A DNA stretch of 14,327 nt, from contig CAAGKE010000102.1 of NCBI GenBank assembly GCA_900770325.1, forward strand, positions 1 through 14,327, written 5' to 3'. This DNA is from Lachnospiraceae bacterium (lineage in GTDB: Bacteria; Bacillota; Clostridia; Lachnospirales; Lachnospiraceae). Below are positions 5,799 to 12,613 of this stretch, in pieces (position 1 is the stretch's first letter; the number at the start of each line of letters is the position of its first letter). The notes beneath the pieces are model-generated. The model searched no databases, was not told the DNA's origin, and saw only the letters and a list, made by a program, of their open reading frames with translations. Made by a program: the position numbers and the translations under genes.

Positions 5799-6758
5799 AT
5801 GGCATTGCTTGAAATTAAAAATCTGAATGTGACATACCAGACGAAGGATCGGGAGATCGCCGCCGTGGAAAATGTATCTCTTTCCATTGACGAAGGAAAA
5901 CCACTGGGTGTGGTAGGAGAGAGCGGATCGGGAAAGTCCACTCTGGCCATGGCTGTACTGCGGATGCTTCCTGCCGGAACAAAAGTGGAAGGAGAAATAT
6001 TTCTGAAGGGGAAAGAGCTGCTGACCCTGCCGGAGGCGGAGCTGAAAGCCCTGCGCTGGAAAGAAATGTCTGTGGTATTCCAGAAATCAATGAATATTTT
6101 AAGCCCGGTCCATAAAATCCAGCGTCAGCTGACCGATATGTACCGGGTCCATGAACCTCAGGCCCCCACCGGAGAAATTAAAAAAAGACTGGCGGAGCTT
6201 CTTGCACTGGTAAACCTGCCGGAGCGGGTGCTGCGTTCCTACCCCCACGAACTGTCCGGAGGCCAGCTCCAGAGAGTTTCTATTGCGGCCAGCCTGATGC
6301 ACAATCCGCCCTTTGTGATTCTGGATGAGGCTACTACTGCCCTGGACGTGATCACCCAGGGACAGATTTTGAACGAAATAAAAAAGCTTCGGGATAAGCT
6401 GCAGGTGACCTGGCTGCTGATTACCCATGATATCTCTGTGGTATCTTCCTGCTGTGAGCAGATTGCTGTTATGTATGCAGGACGGCTGATGGAATACGGT
6501 ACCGTGAAACAGGTGATCTGTCACCCTGCCCACCCTTACACCATGGGATTACTTGGCTCCTTCCCCACACTGTACGGAGAAAGAGAGAATCTGAAGGGCA
6601 TCCCCGGAACTATGCCGGATCTGGCGAAAAAGCCGGACGGATGCGTTTTCGCTTCCCGCTGCCCTTATGCAAAAGAGACCTGCCGTCACGGGCAGATGCA
6701 AATGACAGAGATCCGGCAGGGCCATCTGACAGCCTGCCCTGTGAAAGGCGGTGAATAA
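5799..6758 (+). CDS. oppD: Oligopeptide/dipeptide ABC transporter ATPase (OppD/DppD type)
   Basis: This 319-residue ATPase is the first of the two energising subunits. Walker A GESGSGKS (40-47), Q-loop VVFQKSMN, signature LSGGQLQRVSIAASL, Walker B FVILDEATTALD and switch histidine in LLITHDISVV are all present. Two positions are less common: Walker B reads DEATTALD where DEPTTALD is usual, and the signature helix reads IAASL instead of IARAL. The C-terminal extension ends with four cysteines (GCVFASRCPYAKETC and TACP). This is the oligopeptide-transporter C-terminal motif, reported in some DppD proteins to hold an iron-sulfur cluster. The start has AAGGAGG eight bases upstream. It sits between oppC and oppF with almost no spacing. 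Confidence 0.93.
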   Translation: MALLEIKNLNVTYQTKDREIAAVENVSLSIDEGKPLGVVGESGSGKSTLAMAVLRMLPAGTKVEGEIFLKGKELLTLPEAELKALRWKEMSVVFQKSMNILSPVHKIQRQLTDMYRVHEPQAPTGEIKKRLAELLALVNLPERVLRSYPHELSGGQLQRVSIAASLMHNPPFVILDEATTALDVITQGQILNEIKKLRDKLQVTWLLITHDISVVSSCCEQIAVMYAGRLMEYGTVKQVICHPAHPYTMGLLGSFPTLYGERENLKGIPGTMPDLAKKPDGCVFASRCPYAKETCRHGQMQMTEIRQGHLTACPVKGGE

Positions 6759-6759
6759 T

Positions 6760-7728
6760 ATGGCTTATCTGGAAGCAGAACATCTCCGTAAGCTTTACCC
6801 CATGCGGGGGAGCAGCGGAAAAAAATTTGTTCAGGCAGTGGATGACGTAAGCTTTTCTCTGGAACAGGGGGAGATCCTGGGAGTGATCGGAGAAAGCGGC
6901 TGCGGGAAATCCACTCTGGGAAGAATGCTGATCGGTCTGGAAAGCATTTCCTCCGGTCAGGTAAAATACGATGGGCAGGATCTGAATACCCTGATGAAAA
7001 ATGGCTGCCGGCAATTCCGGCAGACCGCCCAGATGGTATTCCAGAATCCCTTTGATACCTTCCCTCCGGGACAGACCATGCAGAACATTCTGATGCGGGT
7101 CATGAAGATCCACCATATCGGCAAAAACAAAGAGGACCGGCGAAACCGCTGTCTCTCTCTGCTGGAGGAAGCAGGACTGAAACCTGCGGAGGATTTTCTG
7201 AAGCGTTACCCCCATGAGCTTTCCGGCGGACAGCTCCAGCGTCTGTCCATTGTCCGCTCCATGATGCTCTCTCCCTCTTTTCTCGTGGCAGATGAGCCGG
7301 TATCTATGCTGGATGTATCCGTACGGGCAGATATCATCAACATGCTGCTGGACATTACAAAAAAGAAACATACGGCCATGGTTTTTATCAGCCATGACCT
7401 GGCAACCACCCGATATATTTCCGACCGTATCGTGGTCATGTATCTGGGACGTATCGTGGAAACCGGAAAAACAGATCAGGTACTCCATAATCCAAAGCAT
7501 CCCTACACCAAAGCCCTGCTGTCCTACTGTGCTTCAGTGGATCCGAGAGAGAAAAAGGAACAGGTGGAGGTTCCCGGCGAAGCTTCCGCAGAGCAGGGAA
7601 AACGGGAAGGCTGCTATTTCGCGCCCCGGTGCTTTATGGCCTGCGACCGCTGTTTCCGGGAACAGCCTCCCATGAAGGAGACAGAACCGGGACATCTGGC
7701 CTGCTGCCACTGCATGATGCCGGAATAG
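6760..7728 (+). CDS. oppF: Oligopeptide/dipeptide ABC transporter ATPase (OppF/DppF type)
   Basis: This 322-residue ATPase partners OppD. It carries Walker A GESGCGKS, Q-loop MVFQNPFDTF, signature LSGGQLQRLSIVRSM, Walker B FLVADEPVSMLD, and switch histidine in VFISHDLATTRY. The HPYTKALL segment and a cysteine-rich C-terminus (GCYFAPRCFMACDRC, then ACCHC) match the oligopeptide-transporter tail. The DEPVSMLD form is usual in one DppF branch. The ATG at 6760 starts one base after the oppD stop, with AAAGGCGGTG as a moderate ribosome binding site. A GTG at 6751 that would overlap oppD is the alternative start. A 156-base gap with a hairpin separates it from the binding-protein gene. Confidence 0.93.
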   Translation: MAYLEAEHLRKLYPMRGSSGKKFVQAVDDVSFSLEQGEILGVIGESGCGKSTLGRMLIGLESISSGQVKYDGQDLNTLMKNGCRQFRQTAQMVFQNPFDTFPPGQTMQNILMRVMKIHHIGKNKEDRRNRCLSLLEEAGLKPAEDFLKRYPHELSGGQLQRLSIVRSMMLSPSFLVADEPVSMLDVSVRADIINMLLDITKKKHTAMVFISHDLATTRYISDRIVVMYLGRIVETGKTDQVLHNPKHPYTKALLSYCASVDPREKKEQVEVPGEASAEQGKREGCYFAPRCFMACDRCFREQPPMKETEPGHLACCHCMMPE

Positions 7729-7813
7729 TTTCTGCTTCTATCTTACCACAAGGCATCAGAACGTTACTGTTCCCGTGCCACTGTTTCCGGCAGTACACTT
7801 TTCGTGAATGATC

Positions 7814-7848
7814 ATCTGCTTTTCCGGGCGTTACCAAAAGCAGATTTT
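7814..7848 (+). terminator. Intercistronic hairpin between oppF and oppA (weak terminator or mRNA stabiliser)
   Basis: ATCTGCTTTT (7814-7823) and AAAAGCAGAT (7836-7845) form a perfect 10-bp stem with a 12-base loop, followed by only three Ts and a C. The T tract is short, so full termination is unlikely; partial termination or protection of the 5' end of a processed oppA mRNA fits better. Either would let the binding protein be made at a different level from the membrane complex. The rest of the 156-base gap shows only a GTTACTG repeat core near 7764. Confidence 0.55.
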
Positions 7849-7884
7849 CAGAAATAAATCAAAAACCTGAAGGAGGAAAAAATT

Positions 7885-9468
7885 ATGAAACTGAAGAAAC
7901 TGGCAGCCCTTGTTCTGGCAGGATGCATGACGCTTTCCATGGCTGCACTGGCAGAGGAACAGACTCCGGATCCGTCCATCAGCGAAGGAAAAACTCTGAT
8001 CGTTGGACTGCAGGGCGATCCCGCATCCTTTAATCCCACCGCAGCTCCGGATGACTGGGGCTACTACGTAGCGGAAAATATGTTCAGCCGTCTGGTTAAA
8101 CTGAACTGGAGCGGCGAACCGCTGCCTGATCTGGCAGAAAGCTGGGACATCCCTGAGGACGGTATGACCGTTACCTTCCATCTGCATCAGGATGCAAAAT
8201 GGAGCGACGGCGAGCCGGTGACCTCCGCAGATGTGAAGTGGACCTTTGACAAGATCATTGAGGAACAGGCTTATCTGGTATCCTATCTTGGCAGTGTGGA
8301 AAGCATTGAAGCCACAGACGAATATACTGTAGTCTTCCATATGTCTTCTCCGGATGCAGCTCTGCTGTCCAACCTGGCATTCCTCGGAGCTTTCATTATG
8401 CCCCAGCATGTATACGAGGGACAGGACTGGATGAGCTGTGAAGCAGCCACCACTTCTCCGGTTACCAGCGGCCCCTTTATGCTGGATGAATACAAGCAGG
8501 GTGTATCCGTAGCTCTGACTGCCAACAAGGAATATTACGGCGGTGCTCCGGCTTATGAAAAGCTGATCTACCAGATCATTCCGGATGGAAATACCGCAGT
8601 TCAGGCTTACAATAACGGAGAACTGGATGTTCTGGGCATTATGGCTCCTGCCTCCCAGATTCCGTCTCTGGAAAGTGATACCGGCAATGTGGTAGTTCGC
8701 AATACGAATTTTGGCCGTTACTATTACGGCTTCAATGTAAAATCAGAAGCTCTTTCTGATGTAAAGGTACGGGAAGCGATCACCATGGCCATCGACCGTG
8801 CGGAGATCGTAGAGAAAGCCTTCGGTGCTTCCGGCAAACTGGCTGAGGGATATTATACTCCGGCTGTGGAATGGGCTTACAACGCAGACGCTCAGATTCC
8901 GGCATTTGACCAGGAACAGGCAATTACTCTTCTGGAAGAAGCAGGGCTGACAAAGGACGGCGACGGAAATTATCTGACACTGTCTATCGCCACCTTTAAT
9001 CTGGAGCCCTTCACCAATATTGCCCAGATCATGCAGGCAAATCTGGCTTCTATCGGTGTGAAGCTGGATATTAATACGATGGAAGCCGCAGCATTTATGG
9101 AGATCGGCGCTGATGAATCCGCTTACGACCTGTTTGCAATGGGCGGACAGGTAGGACCGGATCCCTCCATGTTCTATCACCGCATCGGTACCAATGGTAT
9201 GATGAACTTCTCTCATTACAGCAATGAAGAAGTGGATGCCATGTTCGATGAAGCAGCCGGCATGACTGACCAGGAAGCCCGCGGAGATCTGTATAAGAAG
9301 ATTCAGGATATCTGTGCCCAGGATTTCATCTTTGTTCCCCTGTCCGAAGACATCGGAATCAACGTTTATAAGACCTATCTGACCGGACTTCCCTACGATA
9401 CCAGCGTAGATAAGGCTGCTCAGACAGAAATGACCTATGTAATGTTTACGGAGGAACCCCAGTACTAA
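7885..9468 (+). CDS. oppA: Peptide ABC transporter substrate-binding protein (SBP family 5, OppA/DppA type)
   Basis: This 527-residue exported protein captures peptides for the OppBCDF complex. The N-terminus MKLKKLAALVLAGCMTL is a signal sequence. It could be cut by signal peptidase I after ALA (residue 23, before EE), or Cys14 in LAGC could be a lipobox, although that would make an unusually short lipoprotein signal. The mature part has family 5 landmarks: FNPTAAPDDW, the NMFSRLVKLN segment, LAESWDIPEDGMTVTFHLHQDAKWSDGEPVTSADVKWTF, and VREAITMAIDR in the middle. An AAGGAGG site lies eight bases before the ATG. It is placed last in the operon, after oppF. Peptide length preference cannot be judged from sequence alone. 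Confidence 0.94.
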   Translation: MKLKKLAALVLAGCMTLSMAALAEEQTPDPSISEGKTLIVGLQGDPASFNPTAAPDDWGYYVAENMFSRLVKLNWSGEPLPDLAESWDIPEDGMTVTFHLHQDAKWSDGEPVTSADVKWTFDKIIEEQAYLVSYLGSVESIEATDEYTVVFHMSSPDAALLSNLAFLGAFIMPQHVYEGQDWMSCEAATTSPVTSGPFMLDEYKQGVSVALTANKEYYGGAPAYEKLIYQIIPDGNTAVQAYNNGELDVLGIMAPASQIPSLESDTGNVVVRNTNFGRYYYGFNVKSEALSDVKVREAITMAIDRAEIVEKAFGASGKLAEGYYTPAVEWAYNADAQIPAFDQEQAITLLEEAGLTKDGDGNYLTLSIATFNLEPFTNIAQIMQANLASIGVKLDINTMEAAAFMEIGADESAYDLFAMGGQVGPDPSMFYHRIGTNGMMNFSHYSNEEVDAMFDEAAGMTDQEARGDLYKKIQDICAQDFIFVPLSEDIGINVYKTYLTGLPYDTSVDKAAQTEMTYVMFTEEPQY

Positions 9469-9588
9469 TATCTGAACGATCGGCTGTAATCCTGTCACTG
9501 TCATTAAATTGCAGTTTTTACCTGGGCTCTTCCGGCTTCTGGTACATTCTGCAGCAGGATATCCTGCCGATAAAAGAAAGGGAAAACT

Positions 9589-10950
9589 ATGAATTACCGT
9601 CCCATATTAGAAAAAATACCCGATTATCAGGAATTTCTGACGGTGGCGGAACTGGACGCAAGCTCACTCGAGCTTGCGTCTCGTTATCCGGAGAAAGTAC
9701 ACCTGTCCATCATTGGCTATTCCCGAAAAAAACATCCCATCTATTGCCTGAAGATCGGAAATGGCAGGAAAAACGCTCTGGCCTTTGCCTGCCCCCATCC
9801 CAATGAGCCTATCGGCGCTATGACTCTGGAATATTTTTCCCGGAAGCTGGCAGAAGAGGAAGCTTTTTTACAGGAGACCGGATGCACCTGGTATCTGATT
9901 AAATGTGTGGATCCGGATGGTACCAGCCTGAATGAAGGATGGTTTAAAGGTCCCTTTACTCTGCGCAATTATGCCGAGCATTACTACCGTCCCGCCATGA
10001 ATCAGCAAGTGGAATGGACCTTTCCCATTGATTATAAGAATCTCCACTTTCATTCTCCCATCCCGGAGACCCGGGCTTTGATGAGGCTGATAGAAGAAAT
10101 CAGACCAGACTTTATGTATTCGCTTCACAATGCAGGCTTTGGCGGCGTGTTCTGGTATATTTCAAAAAATCTGCCGGATATTTACCGCCGCCTGGGACCG
10201 ATTCCCGGAAAATATGGACTGCCTCTGGCACTGGGAGAGCCGGAAATGCCCTGCTGCGTCAATTACGCTCCCGCAGTCTATAAAATGGTGACCACTGAGG
10301 ATATGTATGACTTCTACGAAAAGTATGTCTGCCCCGATCCGTCCGGCCTGATTGGAAGCGGCGCCTCCAGCGACAGCTACGCCAACCGGGTGGGGAACAC
10401 TCTGACACTGGTCTGCGAATTGCCCTATTTTTACAATCCCCAGGTGGATGACGAAGCTCTGACAGACATCAGCAGGAAGGATGCCATGCTGAAAAGCTGC
10501 GATACAGCCAGCCACTGCTGCAGCTTCCTGAAGGAACAGCTGGATCAGGTCAGCCCTTACATCGATCCGGAAAATCCGTTTCTTTTGATGATCCGCAATC
10601 TGATCCAATCCATGGGCGGAGATACGGAAAGCAAAAAAAATATGATCCGCCAGAATCCGGAATTTGATCAGCCGGCCAGGGTATGTGAAGTATTCGATAA
10701 TCTGTACGGAAATACATTTAACTGGATGACCTTCCTGGGACTGCTGGTTCACATGATCCGGGAAGAAGAAAAAAAAGAGCCCCGGCTGCCCCAGGCCCTG
10801 GTAAATGCCTTCGAAGCCGGAGAAAAAGAACTGGATGCCATGGATGCCTATCTGGCAGAGCATGTGGATTATCAGGTCATCCCCATCCGAACCCTGATTG
10901 CCATTCAGCTGGAGTGTGCATTTACCGCACTGGAACACATGGACCCGTGA
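9589..10950 (+). CDS. Cytoplasmic zinc carboxypeptidase, peptidase M14 family
   Basis: This 453-residue protein has no signal peptide, so it probably acts on peptides brought in by the Opp system. The catalytic M14 core lies in about residues 30-290. Zinc ligands are H70 and E73 in PHPNEPIGA and H180 in YSLHNAGFGG, and the likely catalytic glutamate is E277 in LTLVCELPYF. DPDG at 108-111 and the FPIDYKNLHFHSPIPETRAL region are also usual in this family. About 160 C-terminal helical residues follow the core and have no recognisable function. The gene starts 120 bases after oppA with AAAGGGAAA as a modest ribosome binding site, so it may belong to the opp transcript. The cleavage specificity (possibly a gamma-D-glutamyl or a plain C-terminal exopeptidase) is not determined by what can be seen. 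Confidence 0.85.
   Translation: MNYRPILEKIPDYQEFLTVAELDASSLELASRYPEKVHLSIIGYSRKKHPIYCLKIGNGRKNALAFACPHPNEPIGAMTLEYFSRKLAEEEAFLQETGCTWYLIKCVDPDGTSLNEGWFKGPFTLRNYAEHYYRPAMNQQVEWTFPIDYKNLHFHSPIPETRALMRLIEEIRPDFMYSLHNAGFGGVFWYISKNLPDIYRRLGPIPGKYGLPLALGEPEMPCCVNYAPAVYKMVTTEDMYDFYEKYVCPDPSGLIGSGASSDSYANRVGNTLTLVCELPYFYNPQVDDEALTDISRKDAMLKSCDTASHCCSFLKEQLDQVSPYIDPENPFLLMIRNLIQSMGGDTESKKNMIRQNPEFDQPARVCEVFDNLYGNTFNWMTFLGLLVHMIREEEKKEPRLPQALVNAFEAGEKELDAMDAYLAEHVDYQVIPIRTLIAIQLECAFTALEHMDP
9655..9680 (+). repeat. Perfect 11-bp stem-loop inside the carboxypeptidase coding start
   Basis: GACGCAAGCTC (9655-9665) and GAGCTTGCGTC (9670-9680) are perfectly complementary with a 4-base loop, 66 bases after the ATG. 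The codons spell DASSLELAS. No T run follows, so it is not a terminator. A stem this stable in early coding sequence could slow ribosomes or mark an RNase site. Confidence 0.6.
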
Positions 10951-10981
10951 TTCCGGAAGTAAAGCTGTCGTTCCCGATGCT

Positions 10982-11099
10982 GTACACCGGGAGACATTTT
11001 GTCTTACTGTAACAGACAGAACAGCAAAATGCCCGTTTTCGAGATGAACACATGAGACATGCATCCCTTTGGAGGACAGTTTTGCGAGTTTCGCAATTG
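10982..11099 (+). repeat. Palindromic repeat element, copy A (upstream of hydrolase gene)
   Basis: This non-coding element lies between the carboxypeptidase stop and the hydrolase start. It holds GTACACCGGGAGACAT (10982-10997), repeated exactly in inverse at 11940-11955. Its right end, GGACAGTTTTGCGAGTTTCGCAATT (11073-11097 in substance), differs at only a couple of bases from the inverse of 11904-11928. Internal arms ATTTTG/CAAAAT and TGTCT/AGACA make it self-complementary. Together with copy B it brackets the hydrolase gene in inverted orientation. Confidence 0.6.
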
Positions 11100-11136
11100 C
11101 CCGGGAGGATCGTATAGAAAAAGGAGAAAACCATAT

Positions 11137-11892
11137 ATGCTGTATTACAAGGAATTTGGAGATCGGAAAAATCCCACCATTATATTGCTTCCAGGAGCCG
11201 GAATGGCTCAGACCTTTTACTGCCAGTACCAGTATGCCGACCGTTTTCATCTGGTAGAGGTACATCTGCTGGGTACCGGAGAGGAAGCCGAAAAGCGCTG
11301 GACCTTAAAAGGCAATATTGATGGTGTTCTGGAAATCATAAAAGAAATCGGCAAGGAAAAGGTATCTCTGTCCGGTTTTTCCATGGGCGCTCAGCTGGCG
11401 GTTGCCCTTCTGTGTGAGGCACCTGAGCTGTTTGACCGGGCCATCATTATTTCCGCCTGGCTGATCAAGCCGCCAAAGGAAGTGAAAAAGCTATGCCGCC
11501 TTATGAAGGCTATGTTCTTCCTGGAAAATGCCTCCTGGGTCGCCAGGAAGCAGGCGAAACAAATGGGAATGGATGAGCAGACCACCGCTGATTTTCTCCG
11601 CCAGGGAAAGAAAAACCGTCGAGATAACTATGATGCTTATTCCTGGGACGGCGTAGATATTGAAAAATACCCTCAGTTTTCCAGCGTAAAAGTTCCCATG
11701 CTGGCGCTGGTGGGAGAAAAAGAAAACCGGAAGATCATGGTGGAATCCACCCTGCGTCTGGGACAGATGAACCCCAACTGTACCAGCCAGGTCTGGCCGG
11801 GGCATGCCCACGATATCCCTTACGTGCGTCCTGAGGAGTTCAACCGGGTATTCCTGCAATTTATGCAGGGAGAACCCCACTCTTTCCAATAA
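11137..11892 (+). CDS. Alpha/beta hydrolase fold protein
   Basis: This 251-residue protein has the single-domain alpha/beta hydrolase layout. A first strand PTIILLPGAG (13-22) carries the oxyanion-hole turn, the nucleophile elbow is GFSMG (80-84) with Ser82, and a lid region covers about 110-175. VPMLALVGEKEN (187-198) sits where the catalytic acid usually falls, and histidines H223 or H225 in PGHAHDIP complete a triad. No signal peptide or membrane segment is visible. The HGGPG motif of prolyl aminopeptidases is absent, so despite the proline theme I do not call it a proline iminopeptidase. The ATG at 11137 has AAGGAG (11121-11126) upstream; an in-frame ATG at 11059 would read through repeat A and is rejected. 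The substrate is unknown. The gene is flanked by inverted palindromic repeats and may have been inserted as a unit. Confidence 0.87.
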   Translation: MLYYKEFGDRKNPTIILLPGAGMAQTFYCQYQYADRFHLVEVHLLGTGEEAEKRWTLKGNIDGVLEIIKEIGKEKVSLSGFSMGAQLAVALLCEAPELFDRAIIISAWLIKPPKEVKKLCRLMKAMFFLENASWVARKQAKQMGMDEQTTADFLRQGKKNRRDNYDAYSWDGVDIEKYPQFSSVKVPMLALVGEKENRKIMVESTLRLGQMNPNCTSQVWPGHAHDIPYVRPEEFNRVFLQFMQGEPHSFQ

Positions 11893-11901
11893 GATTCAGA
11901 T

Positions 11902-12016
11902 AATTGCGAAACTCATAAAACTGTCCTTCGAAGGTCTGCATGTCTCCCGGTGTACCGCACCGAACACGGGAGATATGCAGACCGGAAGATGGCAAAACAG
12001 TCCCGTTTCGCAATTA
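11902..12016 (-). repeat. Palindromic repeat element, copy B (downstream of hydrolase gene)
   Basis: This 115-base imperfect palindrome starts with TAATTGCGAAAC (11901-11912) and ends with its complement GTTTCGCAATTA (12005-12016). Near the centre GGTCTGCATGTCTCCC (11933-11948) pairs closely with GGGAGATATGCAGACC. Its left half is the inverse of the right half of copy A. The structure could also end transcription of the hydrolase gene, although no T run follows. Confidence 0.6.
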
Positions 12017-12039
12017 CCTGTCCAGTAAGGTTTACCCTC

Positions 12040-12068
12040 TTGCAGAATCTCCGGAATTGTGGTATAAC
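12040..12068 (+). promoter_or_regulatory. Possible promoter upstream of selC (weak)
   Basis: TTGCAG (12040-12045) lies 17 bases from TATAAC (12063-12068), with TGG extending the -10. The gap from 12017 to 12215 otherwise holds no gene that I can support. It might start an untranslated transcript or a longer selC precursor; it could equally be chance in AT-rich DNA. Confidence 0.3.
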
Positions 12069-12215
12069 AATATAGACCGAAGGACAAACTGTGGTCGGTA
12101 CTTTGGTTTTGGATTATACGCACCATTTTGAAAATGTCAATCGTTTTGCCTATTGTATTTTTAAATAATAACCTGCGAAATATCGGGGAAGTCTATGTTA
12201 TTTTTTGTTTTTCTC

Positions 12216-12244
12216 TTGTAAACTTTATCGAGTTTTGCTATAAT
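12216..12244 (+). promoter_or_regulatory. Promoter of selC
   Basis: TTGTAA (12216-12221) lies 17 bases from a perfect TATAAT (12239-12244), which is extended by TGC directly upstream. Transcription should begin near 12251, about 20 bases before the mature tRNA 5' end. Confidence 0.75.
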
Positions 12245-12271
12245 GTCGATGATTTATCAAAAAACCAATTT

Positions 12272-12367
12272 GGGAGTAGATAGGTGCTGGTGTGTCTCCT
12301 GGTCTTCAAAACCAGTGTGGGGTATCTGGATATCCCGGGTGGGTTCAATTCCCACATGCTTCCGCCA
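12272..12367 (+). tRNA. selC: tRNA-Sec (UCA anticodon)
   Basis: This 96-base tRNA inserts selenocysteine at UGA codons. It aligns to bacterial tRNA-Sec with an 8-base acceptor arm, 2-base linker, 6-bp D-stem with a 4-base loop TGGT, and anticodon stem CTGGT/ACCAG. The anticodon loop is CTTCAAA, with TCA at 12306-12308. A long variable arm (7-bp GGGGTAT/ATATCCC) and T-stem GTGGG/CCCAC with loop TTCAATT follow, then discriminator G and an encoded CCA. Pairing is looser than usual: two G-U pairs and a G-A at the eighth position in the acceptor, and three G-U pairs in the D-stem. The long extra arm and UCA anticodon leave little doubt. It lies upstream of the D-proline reductase genes, whose PrdB subunit uses selenocysteine in known systems. 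Confidence 0.96.
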
Positions 12368-12472
12368 AAAATTATTTTTATTTATAATAAATAGCTGTAC
12401 GCTCTTTTTCCACTGACTATCTGATATCCGGTTTTATTTATCGCACATAGAAAAATTGGAAACAGAGCCGAT

Positions 12473-12490
12473 ATTTACAAAGATGTAAAT
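12473..12490 (+). promoter_or_regulatory. Candidate antiterminator hairpin between selC and prdC
   Basis: ATTTACA (12473-12479) and TGTAAAT (12484-12490) pair perfectly over 7 bp with a 4-base loop. The right arm is also the left arm of the terminator that follows, so the two hairpins cannot form together. This is the layout of an attenuator. The remainder of the 246-base spacer from 12368 holds AT-rich sequence and no convincing prdC promoter. Confidence 0.45.
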
Positions 12491-12520
12491 GCCGGTATTG
12501 CCGGATTTATATCTTTTTTT
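12482..12520 (+). terminator. Strong intrinsic terminator/attenuator between selC and prdC
   Basis: GATGTAAAT (12482-12490) pairs with ATTTATATC (12505-12513) with one G-U. CCGG (12492-12495) pairs with CCGG (12501-12504) around a TATTG loop. This makes a 13-bp stem with a single bulged G, followed by seven Ts (12514-12520). It lies 115 bases after selC and 93 bases before prdC. It may simply end the selC transcript or, with the overlapping hairpin, govern read-through into the prd genes. Confidence 0.75.
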
Positions 12521-12613
12521 AATCTATATCAGCAGTTTGGGACATCACGGACCAGAAAAATCCCATACAAAATACTATGTTCTAACGCTGTAAACAGGAA
12601 GGAGATCTTAATT

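Noticed and set aside
6751..6759. GTG start of oppF overlapping oppD
   Set aside because: The ATG at 6760 aligns better with the family N-terminus and has a usable upstream purine stretch.
6610..7500. Minus-strand open frame of 296 codons
   Set aside because: It lies entirely antisense to oppD/oppF and shows no family motif or ribosome binding site.
9497..9519. Possible terminator after oppA (ACTGT...GCAGT then TTTTT)
   Set aside because: The stem is only about 5 bp with a 10-base loop, too weak to call.
9554..9567. 14-base perfect palindrome GCAGGATATCCTGC before the carboxypeptidase gene
   Set aside because: It is short, has no loop for an RNA hairpin, and is not placed at a promoter; it may be chance.
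10948..10962. UGA at the end of the carboxypeptidase gene as a selenocysteine codon
   Set aside because: The frame closes at TAA three codons later and the conserved domain has already ended, so it is an ordinary stop.
11059..11136. Upstream in-frame ATG extending the hydrolase gene by 26 codons
   Set aside because: The extension is translated repeat element A, and AAGGAG lies before the ATG at 11137.
10162..11265. Long open frame on the minus strand (367 codons)
   Set aside because: It is antisense to the carboxypeptidase and hydrolase genes, has no recognisable domain, and has unusual composition (many His, Gln, Ile); it mirrors the codon bias of the plus-strand genes.
11137..11892. Proline iminopeptidase assignment for the alpha/beta hydrolase
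   Set aside because: It would suit the proline theme, but the HGGPG motif and family length are missing.
12383..12388. TATAAT after selC as a prdC promoter
   Set aside because: No -35 element at the right spacing; that position falls inside the tRNA 3' end.
12536..12580. Promoter directly upstream of prdC after the terminator
   Set aside because: TTGGGA and TACTAT-like hexamers are present but at wrong spacing; no GG-N10-GC sigma-54 pattern was found.
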